Shown here: positions 1 through 6,844 of the stretch, in pieces
Layout: the number at the start of each line of letters is the position of its first letter
How positions within the stretch are numbered: the stretch's first letter is position 1
Assembly: GCA_024405065.1 (NCBI GenBank)
Contig: JAKSPF010000035.1
Coordinates: 1-10,265 of the forward strand
Origin: Sphaerochaetaceae bacterium
GTDB lineage: Bacteria; Spirochaetota; Spirochaetia; Sphaerochaetales; Sphaerochaetaceae
Length of the DNA stretch: 10,265 nt
Direction of reading: 5' to 3'
Program-made: the position numbers and the translations under genes
Notes under the pieces: model-generated
Database searches by the model: none
What the model was told of the DNA's origin: nothing
What the model saw: only the letters and a program-made list of their open reading frames with translations

Positions 1-111
1 AAAACACATTTTTGACCGCAAAGGCAAATTCAAGATTTATGAAGGAGTTTTGAAAGATCCTCTACAAAATAAGATATCAAGAAAGAAGATCGGACGAGCC
101 TGTACTGTTTC
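1..111. other. Gene-free left flank after the operon's last gene
   Basis: This short stretch lies downstream of the last minus-strand gene. I see no minus-strand start with a ribosome binding site in it, and no GC-rich hairpin followed by a T-run that would end the operon transcript. On the plus strand one frame stays open from the window edge (base 2) to a TGA at 206-208. Its first 35 or so codons read as a lysine-rich, protein-like sequence, which is why it is discussed as a possible end of a convergent gene. It has no visible start, and it would overlap the neighbouring gene by about 95 bases, so I do not call it as a gene. Confidence 0.5.
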
Positions 112-894
112 TTATTTGAGGCTCTTCCACGGAAAGAAAAAATCTTTAAGAGTACGGTGCCCGACTGCAGCATTTTCACTTGCAAGCATATCTGAAACGA
201 TTATGTGATGTCTGTCAACGTGTTTCTCTTCCATCCAATCGTAGCGTATGAGAAGAAGCCTCACTGCGTTATTCCTCAGAACGGCAACGGAAGAAAGCCC
301 CGGAAGAAAAAACAGTGTAACGGCAGAAAGTACAATATTGAAAGCCGAGTGAATCACAAGGAAAACGGTGAATAGGAAATTTTCAGTCACAAGAAGCAGT
401 GATTTTCTGAACGTTTTTAGAGGCCCGTCCTCCGGCATCGCCTGAAAAAGAGGGAGATAATACTGAACAGACAAAAACAGTTCAAATTCGGCAAAACACA
501 GAAAGGCGCATATCAGAGTGGATGCAAAACCTGTTCCCCTGTAATAAAAAGGAATAAGAAAACCTGCATTCACAACCAGAAAAACAGTCTCTGCACAATA
601 AAACAGGAAGTGTGTGAAGCCTGCTTTGAGGGAGCCCGCAAAATTTATGAATATCCCGTTTTTGAAACTTGTCCAACTGTGAGCTGTTCCGGAAAATCCG
701 GTTGCATACAGACAGAAAAAGACAAGACCGGCAAAGGTCAACGTGAATTTTCCTGTGCCGGAAAGATTGCCGCCTATACCTGTTGTAAACACAAAACCCG
801 CAATGAAAGCGTTACATACAAGATTTGACAGTACAAGACCTAAAAGGTTATCCCACATGTCATAAAAACTCTTTCTGATCAGCAAACGAATCAT
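112..894 (-). CDS. DUF624/YesL-like integral membrane protein
   Basis: This 260-residue protein is mostly hydrophobic. Likely membrane segments lie at about residues 17-38, 50-66, 92-117, 124-147 and 170-197, followed by a charged cytoplasmic tail from about 218. The N-terminal pattern FYDMWDNLLGLVLSNLV, and the later stretch around 198-218 with an asparagine followed by VRLLLIRYDW, resemble the DUF624 family (Bacillus YesL and YesV). Those proteins sit in rhamnogalacturonan and other sugar-uptake clusters and are slightly shorter (about 210 residues). The exact role of DUF624 is not established; an accessory part in ABC sugar uptake is the usual guess. The gene is last in the operon. Its ATG shares one base with the TGA of the gene before it, and AAGGA lies about 8 bases upstream inside that gene. 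Family assignment is from pattern recognition and is moderately secure; membrane location is clear. Confidence 0.72.
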   Translation of the reverse strand: MIRLLIRKSFYDMWDNLLGLVLSNLVCNAFIAGFVFTTGIGGNLSGTGKFTLTFAGLVFFCLYATGFSGTAHSWTSFKNGIFINFAGSLKAGFTHFLFYCAETVFLVVNAGFLIPFYYRGTGFASTLICAFLCFAEFELFLSVQYYLPLFQAMPEDGPLKTFRKSLLLVTENFLFTVFLVIHSAFNIVLSAVTLFFLPGLSSVAVLRNNAVRLLLIRYDWMEEKHVDRHHIIVSDMLASENAAVGHRTLKDFFFPWKSLK

Positions 895-2924
895 CAGAGC
901 TTCCTTTTTTCATTGACAGTGCTTTCCTTCCAAACAGGCCATGAACACTCCCCGCGATAGTTTGAACCGTTGAAGTGAGGGAACTTTTCAGGTACGTACT
1001 CTTTTCCGTCCTTAAGTCTGCTCTTTTTGTCCTGAGTGTAAATCCACATACTGTGCCGATCCCAAACAACAATTTCATCTCTGTGATCAGAGCAAAGGTC
1101 AATAACCTCAGTGCAACACTGGGGGTGACCGTCATCCGGCATAGGAACAACCATACGTCCTTCACCGTCCATAAGTCCTCCGTATTTTACACTCGGATTT
1201 GTCATGAAAAGTTCAGTACCGTTCCCGTCCCAGTTTACCGGAGCCACAGTATTTCCGTTACACCTCATCTGCTTGTGCCAGAGTTCCCTTCCCCTGCCGT
1301 CATGCATATAGATTATTCCCTGAGGACCCCAATATGTTGTTGTAACAATTTCAAAACCCTTGTCGGCAGGTCTGTAATTTGCAGCTGAAATTCTCTGACT
1401 GTGACCGTTTATGTCTTTGAGAAGAATACGCCCGTCAGTATTGCAGATTATAAATCCCTCCCAGCCGTTCACCGTTGCAAGTACGGGTGTTTCATTATCA
1501 GGATCAAACTTTCCGGCAATTATCTCATCACAGTGATCCGTTTCCACCGGAAGCTGCCACATCAATTTTCCGTCCGGTGAAATCATATTGTAGCATGCAA
1601 AAATTTCATCTTTGCCGTCACCGTCAAAATCCTGAGCATACGGAAAATGCCCTGTATTGTTGTGATTGAAGTACCACTTCAGTTTAAGATTGCAGTCATA
1701 GACCCATAAGCGTGCATATCTGTCTTTTATCATTATGTCGGACGGGCGTTCATTACCGCTTACATTTACAATTCTTATTGCATCAACGTTGAGATACTGC
1801 ATTGCGTGAGTCTTGAATTCTATGCCTGTGAGGGACGATGCATCCTGTGAATTTTCCGGAACAACAACAGACGCTTTTTCCGTTCCTGTACTTCCGTCAA
1901 GAATTCTCAACCTGTAATCCCAAGCACAGATGACTTCATCAACTCCGTCACCGTCAATATCGTAAATCTGAAACGGAAGATCGGTAGTGATTTCATAAAC
2001 ATCATCGCTGTCACGCGGTTCTCCTTTCTGCCACAGCACTTTTCCGGTTCGCATGCTGACTGCTGTCATACAGCTGATGAACGGATATCTGTCCTTATAA
2101 ACTCTTTTCTGGTGCTGGCATATTATGAAAAACCATTCATCGGTACCTGTAAGATGACCGAACCGGATCTGCCTCCCCGCTCCGAAGTTTCCGAGACTTA
2201 TCTTTTTTACAAGCTTCATTTGCGGGTGCTTTGCACTTTCCTTTTTCAGTTCTTTTTTCTGGGCTTTCTCCCTTTTGCAAAGAGCCTTTTTCTCTTCTGC
2301 AGAGCAGGAAACCCGCACGTCCGTGTACTGGGTAGGCATATATGCACACAACGCAATATATCCCCAACTGTATTCTTTATCTCTTGCACTTAAAACCGTG
2401 CGACCGTCTATTGAAGCGGTGAATTCGTCTCCGATACAGGAAATTGAAACGTGGTAAAAATGCAGACAGTCACATTCAAAATCTCTCTCTGCCAAAACTC
2501 TTCTGTCCGCCCTCTTTATTTTCACAAACTTCACTTTATCGTTTTCAAACCAAAATGCGTATGCCGCAAGAGGTGTCTGAAATCTCACCAGAAAACCGCA
2601 TGGTCTCTCTTTGGAAAGAACTCTGATGTCTGCCTCAAGTGTAAAGTTTTTCCATAACTCCGAACCTGCGGCAAGAGTGGGCATAGACCACTTGGGGTTT
2701 ACCTCCTGAACACGCTGCTGTTCCATAAAGTGCTTTCCGTTCTGTGAAGTTACAAGCCATGTAGGTCCGCGCCAGTTGTAATCTGTCTGAGGGTCAAACC
2801 ACTCACCTGTATATCCTTCACATGGGAAAAAGTGATACTCACCCATTGCCGAATGCTCCCTGTCATAGGGAAACGCTCCGAGCGGAAACTTAAGAAAATC
2901 ATCAGAAAAAAGTGTTATTTCCAT
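894..2924 (-). CDS. Two-domain cytosolic protein: jelly-roll-like domain plus FG-GAP/rhamnogalacturonan-lyase-like propeller
   Basis: The protein has 676 residues. Residues about 85-208 look like a concanavalin-type sandwich (LamG or DUF1080-like): strands such as FTLEADIRV, then GDEFTASIDGRTVL, and WGYIALCAY near the end. A lysine/glutamate-rich linker follows at 210-236. Residues about 237-655 form repeated beta segments, with calcium-type loops DIDGDGVDE at 322-330, DFDGDGKDE at 432-440 and a weaker WDGNGTE at 565-571. This is typical of FG-GAP propellers such as those in PL11 rhamnogalacturonan lyases, but the hallmark PL11 N-terminus is absent. There is no signal peptide and there are about 20 cysteines, both of which point to the cytoplasm. 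The ATG overlaps the oxidoreductase stop by one base (TAATG), with GAGG about 9 bases upstream. It may be a lyase or hydrolase for imported pectin fragments, or a non-catalytic sugar-binding protein. I cannot place catalytic residues. Confidence 0.85.
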   Translation of the reverse strand: MEITLFSDDFLKFPLGAFPYDREHSAMGEYHFFPCEGYTGEWFDPQTDYNWRGPTWLVTSQNGKHFMEQQRVQEVNPKWSMPTLAAGSELWKNFTLEADIRVLSKERPCGFLVRFQTPLAAYAFWFENDKVKFVKIKRADRRVLAERDFECDCLHFYHVSISCIGDEFTASIDGRTVLSARDKEYSWGYIALCAYMPTQYTDVRVSCSAEEKKALCKREKAQKKELKKESAKHPQMKLVKKISLGNFGAGRQIRFGHLTGTDEWFFIICQHQKRVYKDRYPFISCMTAVSMRTGKVLWQKGEPRDSDDVYEITTDLPFQIYDIDGDGVDEVICAWDYRLRILDGSTGTEKASVVVPENSQDASSLTGIEFKTHAMQYLNVDAIRIVNVSGNERPSDIMIKDRYARLWVYDCNLKLKWYFNHNNTGHFPYAQDFDGDGKDEIFACYNMISPDGKLMWQLPVETDHCDEIIAGKFDPDNETPVLATVNGWEGFIICNTDGRILLKDINGHSQRISAANYRPADKGFEIVTTTYWGPQGIIYMHDGRGRELWHKQMRCNGNTVAPVNWDGNGTELFMTNPSVKYGGLMDGEGRMVVPMPDDGHPQCCTEVIDLCSDHRDEIVVWDRHSMWIYTQDKKSRLKDGKEYVPEKFPHFNGSNYRGECSWPVWKESTVNEKRKL

Positions 2925-4210
2925 TACTGAATCCTCACAAGGTCATCTGTTCTCACCGGCATACCGGATGCTATTGATTTGTTGGCTGCAATACCTACCA
3001 GTATTGACTTTACACCGTCAATGTAATCTGCAGCTCTATGAAACTCGTCAAATGGAGGATTTTCTGAAAACACATCTTCCAGCATAACGGGATCTCCTCC
3101 GCCGTGACCGCCCTCAAGAACATTCACCGGAACCTCATAAGGCTCACTGAACATGGGAAACACCTTTATCAGGTGAAATTTTTGAGCACCTTCCTGTGAT
3201 TTGTCACCCGCCGCATTTATGTAGGTTTTTTCAACTGCTTTGTACTCAATCCTGCCGGAAGTACCGTTGAATGCAACATTGAAACCCTCCCACGGCATAT
3301 AAGAAGCAAGTGAATACGACATCTGAACCCCGTTTTTGTACCTTACAAGCACGTTCATTGTATCTTCTATTGAAATATCATCACTGAAAACGCTCCTGTC
3401 TCTTATGTAGCCGCTGTCTTTTTCCGCATCAAGATAAAGTCCTTTGAGCTGTGGTTTTGACTCCATATCAATTGCAAACGGGTCATTTTTTGCAAGACTG
3501 CTTCCGTGACAGCGGTAATAAAAGTTCTCAACACCGCGCCGCTCTGCTGCCGCCTGTCCGTAGAATTTCAAATCACCGAACGCAAACACGGTTTCAGGCT
3601 CGGTATTCAGCCAGAAATTAACCAAATCAAAGTGGTGAGTTGCCTTATGTACAAGAAGTCCTCCGCTGTTGTATTTGTTCCTGTGCCAGCGCCTGTAGTA
3701 GTCTGCACCGTGTTCGCAGTTCAGCAACCACTCAAAATGAACAGAAGTAGGAGTTCCTATCACACCGTCTCTTATCAATTCTCTTACCTTTGTGTGATAC
3801 GGTGCGTAGCGATAGTTGAAACACACCCGGATATGCCTTCCGGTCTTCTTCTGACAGTCTATGATACGCTGGGCTTTTCTCTCGTCTATTGTCAGAGGTT
3901 TTTCCGTAATAACGTCACAACCTGCTTCCATCGCCCTGCAGATGTAGTCATCATGTGTTCTGTCAACCGAAGTGACAATCACAATATCGGCTTTCTGCTC
4001 ACTTATCATTTTTTCAAAATCGTGCGGCAAATATGTGGGAAGAATCCGGTAACCGAGTTCTGCAAGAGCCCTGTTTGTATAATCCATCCTTGTCTGACTC
4101 ATATCACACAGACCCGCAAGCTCTGCAGTATCACGATACTTGGAAGCTATTGCCTCGTAGTACATTCTTGCTCTTCCGCCGGTACCCACCAGAACATATC
4201 TTTTTTTCAT
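2924..4210 (-). CDS. Gfo/Idh/MocA-family NAD(P)-dependent oxidoreductase
   Basis: This 428-residue protein has an N-terminal Rossmann fold: beta strand YVLVGTGGRAR at 5-15 with the glycine-rich dinucleotide loop, and the family's EKP motif at 103-105, whose lysine is normally catalytic. The C-terminal alpha/beta domain carries GGLLVHKATHHFDLVNFW at 183-200. Here His192 matches the usual catalytic histidine. His188 stands where inositol dehydrogenase has an aspartate, as in a subgroup of sugar oxidoreductases. It is longer than the usual 330-390 residues, with an extra glycine-rich loop near 366-374. There is no signal peptide, so it is cytosolic. The substrate is unknown; a sugar or uronic acid from pectin is the natural guess from context. 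The start is supported by AAGGGG about 8-10 bases upstream, overlapping the stop of the GH28 gene 12 bases away. Its own stop overlaps the next gene's start, so translational coupling is likely. Confidence 0.92.
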   Translation of the reverse strand: MKKRYVLVGTGGRARMYYEAIASKYRDTAELAGLCDMSQTRMDYTNRALAELGYRILPTYLPHDFEKMISEQKADIVIVTSVDRTHDDYICRAMEAGCDVITEKPLTIDERKAQRIIDCQKKTGRHIRVCFNYRYAPYHTKVRELIRDGVIGTPTSVHFEWLLNCEHGADYYRRWHRNKYNSGGLLVHKATHHFDLVNFWLNTEPETVFAFGDLKFYGQAAAERRGVENFYYRCHGSSLAKNDPFAIDMESKPQLKGLYLDAEKDSGYIRDRSVFSDDISIEDTMNVLVRYKNGVQMSYSLASYMPWEGFNVAFNGTSGRIEYKAVEKTYINAAGDKSQEGAQKFHLIKVFPMFSEPYEVPVNVLEGGHGGGDPVMLEDVFSENPPFDEFHRAADYIDGVKSILVGIAANKSIASGMPVRTDDLVRIQ

Positions 4211-4222
4211 AATACCTACCCC

Positions 4223-5566
4223 TTATCTCTGTTCCAAATCTTCAACCTTCAACGGAGGCTCAACATTCACGGTGTTGTTCTCAAACCTGACATTCTCCGC
4301 AAATGCAATTCTGAAACCCCTGTAATCCGTTTCCGGAAGCCCGGCAAACATCTCCGTTTCCAGACCTTCCTCAACCCTGTCACTTACCAGTAAAACACAG
4401 TCACTGATAGAAACGTTCTTTACAGGCATTTCCGGAAGCCCGGCAATAAGACCGGCACCGGCTCGACATCCCTGTGCCCGAACTCCGGAAACCGTAATAT
4501 CTTCAATAATCGGAGTTGTTTCATCAATCGGCTGCTTAAATAACGAATACAGTCTGCTGTCATCCGAACCGCACTTGTAAAACATCATTATGGTTATGGG
4601 ACAAATCACATTCTTCATCGTGATGTCTGATACTCGGATGTTTCTTATATGACCTCCGCGTCCACGTCTTGTCTTTATTCTCACGCCCCTGTCAGTACCG
4701 TCAAAGTTACAGTTACGAACCGTTACATCTTCAAAACCGCATGCAGTTTCACTGCCTATGGTGAAGCCTCCGTGTGCACTTTTTACCGTGCACCCTTCCA
4801 CAAGCACATGGGTTGTGGGAGACTTTGTCTTCAATGCTTCAAGTCCGCTTCCGCTTTTCAAAGCAATACCGTCATCACCTACATCAACGAAGCAATTCCT
4901 TATCGTGACATAATTGCAGGACTCAACATCAATTCCGTCCGTGTTGGGTGAATCACTCGGGTTCACTATCTTCACCCCGTCCAAAATTACATTATCGGAA
5001 TATACGGGATGCAGATTCCAGAACGGACTTGAAGTAAGGGTAATGCCTTTCACCGTGACATTCCTGCTCCTGTATATCTGAAGCAAAGGAGGTCTCAGAA
5101 ACTGGCATTCACGCCCGCCTCCGCCGCTTGCCTGATTTTTGTAATCCGGGTTAAGCACGGCAAGTCTTTTTTCACATTCAAGAACAGGTTCGGAAGGTCT
5201 TCCACCGTTTTTCCATGTCATTATGTGACTCCACCACTTCTCACCGCCTCCGTTCAGAGTGCCTTCACCTTCCAAAATTACGTTTTCCGCATTTTCAATC
5301 CACACACACGGGTGCATTGCATAACAATCAACACCTTCCCATCTTGTTTTTACCGGAGGGTAAAGATCAAAATCATCCGCGAATTTCAAAACCGCACCTT
5401 TCTCCAAAATTATGTGAGAGTCAGACGGAATCATCAGCGGTCCGGTAAGATATACACCTTCAGGTATGACTAACGTCTCCTTGCCCGCATAATCATATAT
5501 CGCCCTGTGAAGGAGATCTGTATTCAGAGTATTTCCGTCATCATAACCTTTGAACAATACACTCAT
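4223..5566 (-). CDS. GH28 polygalacturonase-like glycoside hydrolase, intracellular
   Basis: This 447-residue right-handed beta-helix enzyme belongs to the GH28 family, which hydrolyses alpha-1,4 galacturonic acid linkages, or the GalA-rhamnose linkage of rhamnogalacturonan, by inversion. The family signatures are present in order: SPNTDGIDV at 206-214 (Asp210), VGDDGIALKSG at 229-239 (Asp231 and Asp232), AHGGFTIGSE at 264-273 (His265; the usual first glycine of GHG is alanine) and RIK at 296-298. So the three catalytic aspartates, the histidine and the substrate-binding Arg/Lys pair are all kept. There is no signal peptide, unlike secreted plant-pathogen polygalacturonases, so it should act on imported oligosaccharides, probably in exo fashion. 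Its ATG overlaps the GH105 stop by four bases (ATGA), and GGAGG lies 9 bases upstream. The C-terminal helix turns hold an exact 18-base repeat encoding AGLPE twice. Exact substrate specificity cannot be read from the sequence. Confidence 0.95.
   Translation of the reverse strand: MSVLFKGYDDGNTLNTDLLHRAIYDYAGKETLVIPEGVYLTGPLMIPSDSHIILEKGAVLKFADDFDLYPPVKTRWEGVDCYAMHPCVWIENAENVILEGEGTLNGGGEKWWSHIMTWKNGGRPSEPVLECEKRLAVLNPDYKNQASGGGGRECQFLRPPLLQIYRSRNVTVKGITLTSSPFWNLHPVYSDNVILDGVKIVNPSDSPNTDGIDVESCNYVTIRNCFVDVGDDGIALKSGSGLEALKTKSPTTHVLVEGCTVKSAHGGFTIGSETACGFEDVTVRNCNFDGTDRGVRIKTRRGRGGHIRNIRVSDITMKNVICPITIMMFYKCGSDDSRLYSLFKQPIDETTPIIEDITVSGVRAQGCRAGAGLIAGLPEMPVKNVSISDCVLLVSDRVEEGLETEMFAGLPETDYRGFRIAFAENVRFENNTVNVEPPLKVEDLEQR
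4330..4446. repeat. Exact 18-bp direct repeat within the GH28 gene, 99 bp apart
   Basis: TTTCCGGAAGCCCGGCAA occurs at 4330-4347 and again at 4429-4446. The spacing is 99 bases (33 codons), so both copies are read in the same frame and encode AGLPE at residues 408-412 and 375-379. The surrounding protein sequence is not clearly duplicated. It may be a small duplication or gene-conversion patch between neighbouring coils of the beta-helix. Confidence 0.7.
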
Positions 5567-6696
5567 GCTTTTTTCCCTCCGTATTCAATCTCAAGCCCCG
5601 CAAGTATGAACGAACCGACACCGTGCATATTATCAACGGCTCTTTCTTCACCCAAAGTGTAATAATTGTAACTTCCGTCTCTGAAAGGAGAAGTGTCCTC
5701 TGCTTTTCCGAGTCCCGCACTCTTACAGATGTCCTTTATGTGAAAATTCTCATCTTTGTCATAGTAAGTTTTGAACTTCACAACACCGTCAAAAGCCCTC
5801 ACCGCAGCATCACGGAAGCTGTTGTCAAGAATACCCATGCGGTTCATCTTGGCAAACCCGTAGGCAAACATCAGAGTTCCGGACGTCTCAAGAAAATTAT
5901 TTTCATAGCCACCCATATCGGTAACCTGATACCACATACCCGTTGAAACGTCCTGTACTTTCACAAGCGCAGACGCAAGTTTCAATGCGTAATCTGCAAA
6001 AAATGTCCTGTATCCTTCAAATTCATCCGTAGCGGGAAGCAACTCAAGAATATCGGCAATAGCCATAATCACCCAGCCGACTGCCCTTGACCACACATAG
6101 CCTGAGCAACCGGTCTTCTTGTCCGCCCAGTACATCTTACCGGATTCGTCCCACGCATGAAGAAGCAAACCGTTAGGCTTCACAGTATGGGAATACATAA
6201 GACTCAGCTGATTCTTTGCCTCATCCAGAGCGACTTTCAGATCACCCCATTTTCCCGCATACTTCACGCAAAGCGGTTCCGACATATAAAACCCGTCAAG
6301 CCACATCTGATCAGGATAACGTTTTTTGTGCCAGTATCCGCCGCTTGCAGTACGCGGCTGAGATTTCATCATATCAATGAAAGAATCCATTGCCTTTTTA
6401 TATTTTTCTTCACCGGACAGATTGTACAGAGAAAAATAAAGATTCCCTGTTCTTATCTTATCCATGCTGTATTCTTCCTTTTCAAAACCTGTCACGGAAC
6501 CGTCTTCTTTGAGGAACTGACAGGCTCTTTCTCTCACCCAAACAATCCATTCCGGTTTATTCAGTATCTGCGCTGCCTTTAATACAGCCTCAAGACACAG
6601 ACTGCTTGTGTAGTTGTAAATTGCCGTCTGCGGTGTGTAATTTTTAATGAAAGCCAGACATGCAGCTTCTGTTTTTGTCAAATTTTTATCAATCAT
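5563..6696 (-). CDS. GH105 unsaturated rhamnogalacturonyl/glucuronyl hydrolase (YteR/YesR-like)
   Basis: The enzyme hydrates the double bond of the unsaturated uronic acid that lyases leave at the non-reducing end of pectin oligosaccharides, releasing it. From the ATG at 6696 it is 377 residues, close to B. subtilis YteR (373). The signature YPDQMWLDG is at 127-135; Asp134 (bases 6297-6295) matches the catalytic aspartate of YteR. HAWDE at 180-184, WSRAVGW at 202-208 and the C-terminal SGTLMFAYGFAK and GVGSFILAGLE stretches are also typical. It has no signal peptide, so it is cytosolic. The frame can be extended to a TTG at 6732, but neither start has a good ribosome binding site (AAGG abuts the TTG; only GGA is close to the ATG). 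I prefer the ATG because it gives the family's usual length. It is the first gene after the internal terminator and overlaps the GH28 start by four bases. Confidence 0.93.
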   Translation of the reverse strand: MIDKNLTKTEAACLAFIKNYTPQTAIYNYTSSLCLEAVLKAAQILNKPEWIVWVRERACQFLKEDGSVTGFEKEEYSMDKIRTGNLYFSLYNLSGEEKYKKAMDSFIDMMKSQPRTASGGYWHKKRYPDQMWLDGFYMSEPLCVKYAGKWGDLKVALDEAKNQLSLMYSHTVKPNGLLLHAWDESGKMYWADKKTGCSGYVWSRAVGWVIMAIADILELLPATDEFEGYRTFFADYALKLASALVKVQDVSTGMWYQVTDMGGYENNFLETSGTLMFAYGFAKMNRMGILDNSFRDAAVRAFDGVVKFKTYYDKDENFHIKDICKSAGLGKAEDTSPFRDGSYNYYTLGEERAVDNMHGVGSFILAGLEIEYGGKKA

Positions 6697-6744
6697 ATCC
6701 AATTTCAAATTATAAAACTCACGGTAGAGCAACCTTCAAAACTG

Positions 6745-6761
6745 AACTTTGTGAAAAAGTT
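6745..6761. repeat. 17-bp inverted repeat in the spacer before GH105
   Basis: AACTTT (6745-6750) and AAAGTT (6756-6761) are exact reverse complements around a 5-base centre. In the transcript the hairpin would be weak because it is A/U-rich, so a protein-binding operator is an alternative reading. Its place between the terminator and the first enzyme gene is suggestive, but an AT-rich spacer produces such repeats by chance. Confidence 0.35.
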
Positions 6762-6797
6762 TTGGAAATTACTCAAAAAAGCAAGTTTTTCACTCAC

Positions 6798-6828
6798 AAA
6801 AATAAAAGAGGGGCAACAGCCCCTCTTT
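6798..6828 (-). terminator. Strong intrinsic terminator after the binding-protein gene
   Basis: Read on the minus strand, AAAGAGGGGC (6828-6819), loop TGTT (6818-6815) and GCCCCTCTTT (6814-6805) form a perfect 10-bp stem with a GC-rich core and a tetraloop. A U-rich tail TATTTTT follows (6804-6798). It starts only 17 bases below the stop codon of the solute-binding protein. Because it lies inside a same-strand gene block, it may act as a partial terminator that keeps transporter message high and enzyme message lower. It would also fit two separate transcription units. Confidence 0.9.
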
Positions 6829-6844
6829 CCGATAAAAGGACAAC

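Larger units (their letters stand above)
6697..6844 (-). other. Intergenic spacer between transporter genes and enzyme genes
   Basis: This is the only substantial gap in the block. It holds the terminator just after the binding-protein stop, then about 65 very AT-rich bases, then the possible TTG-started extension of GH105 (6732-6697). An inverted repeat AACTTT-GTGAA-AAAGTT lies at 6745-6761. A second, looser pair GTGAAAAA (6751-6758) and TTTTTCAC (6786-6793) spans most of the spacer. No convincing pair of -35 and -10 boxes is placed correctly for a start upstream of GH105. The enzyme genes are probably expressed by read-through, or by a promoter I cannot recognise. Confidence 0.6.

Noticed and set aside
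70..80. Short motif TAAGATATCAA shared with the region before the binding-protein gene (8440-8450)
   Set aside because: An 11-base match is expected several times by chance in a window of this size, and the flanks do not match.
975..1388. Plus-strand frame antisense to the propeller gene
   Set aside because: No domain or start signal. It lies opposite the clearly coding propeller region.
2216..2297. Lysine-rich stretch in the propeller protein as a possible frameshift or low-complexity artefact
   Set aside because: The reading frame continues without a break into a coherent propeller domain, and the stretch fits an interdomain linker.
3506..4393. Long plus-strand frame (295 codons) antisense to the oxidoreductase and the GH28 end
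   Set aside because: It runs antisense across two well-supported genes with full family motifs, has a serine/cysteine/valine-rich composition with no recognisable domain, and no ribosome binding site stood out. It is a by-product of codon bias on the minus strand.
6709..6714. Perfect TATAAT on the minus strand in the GH105 start region
   Set aside because: Transcription would start about 6 bases before the ATG at 6696 and after the TTG, leaving no leader. The only -35-like TTGAAG is 19 bases away, too far for a good promoter.
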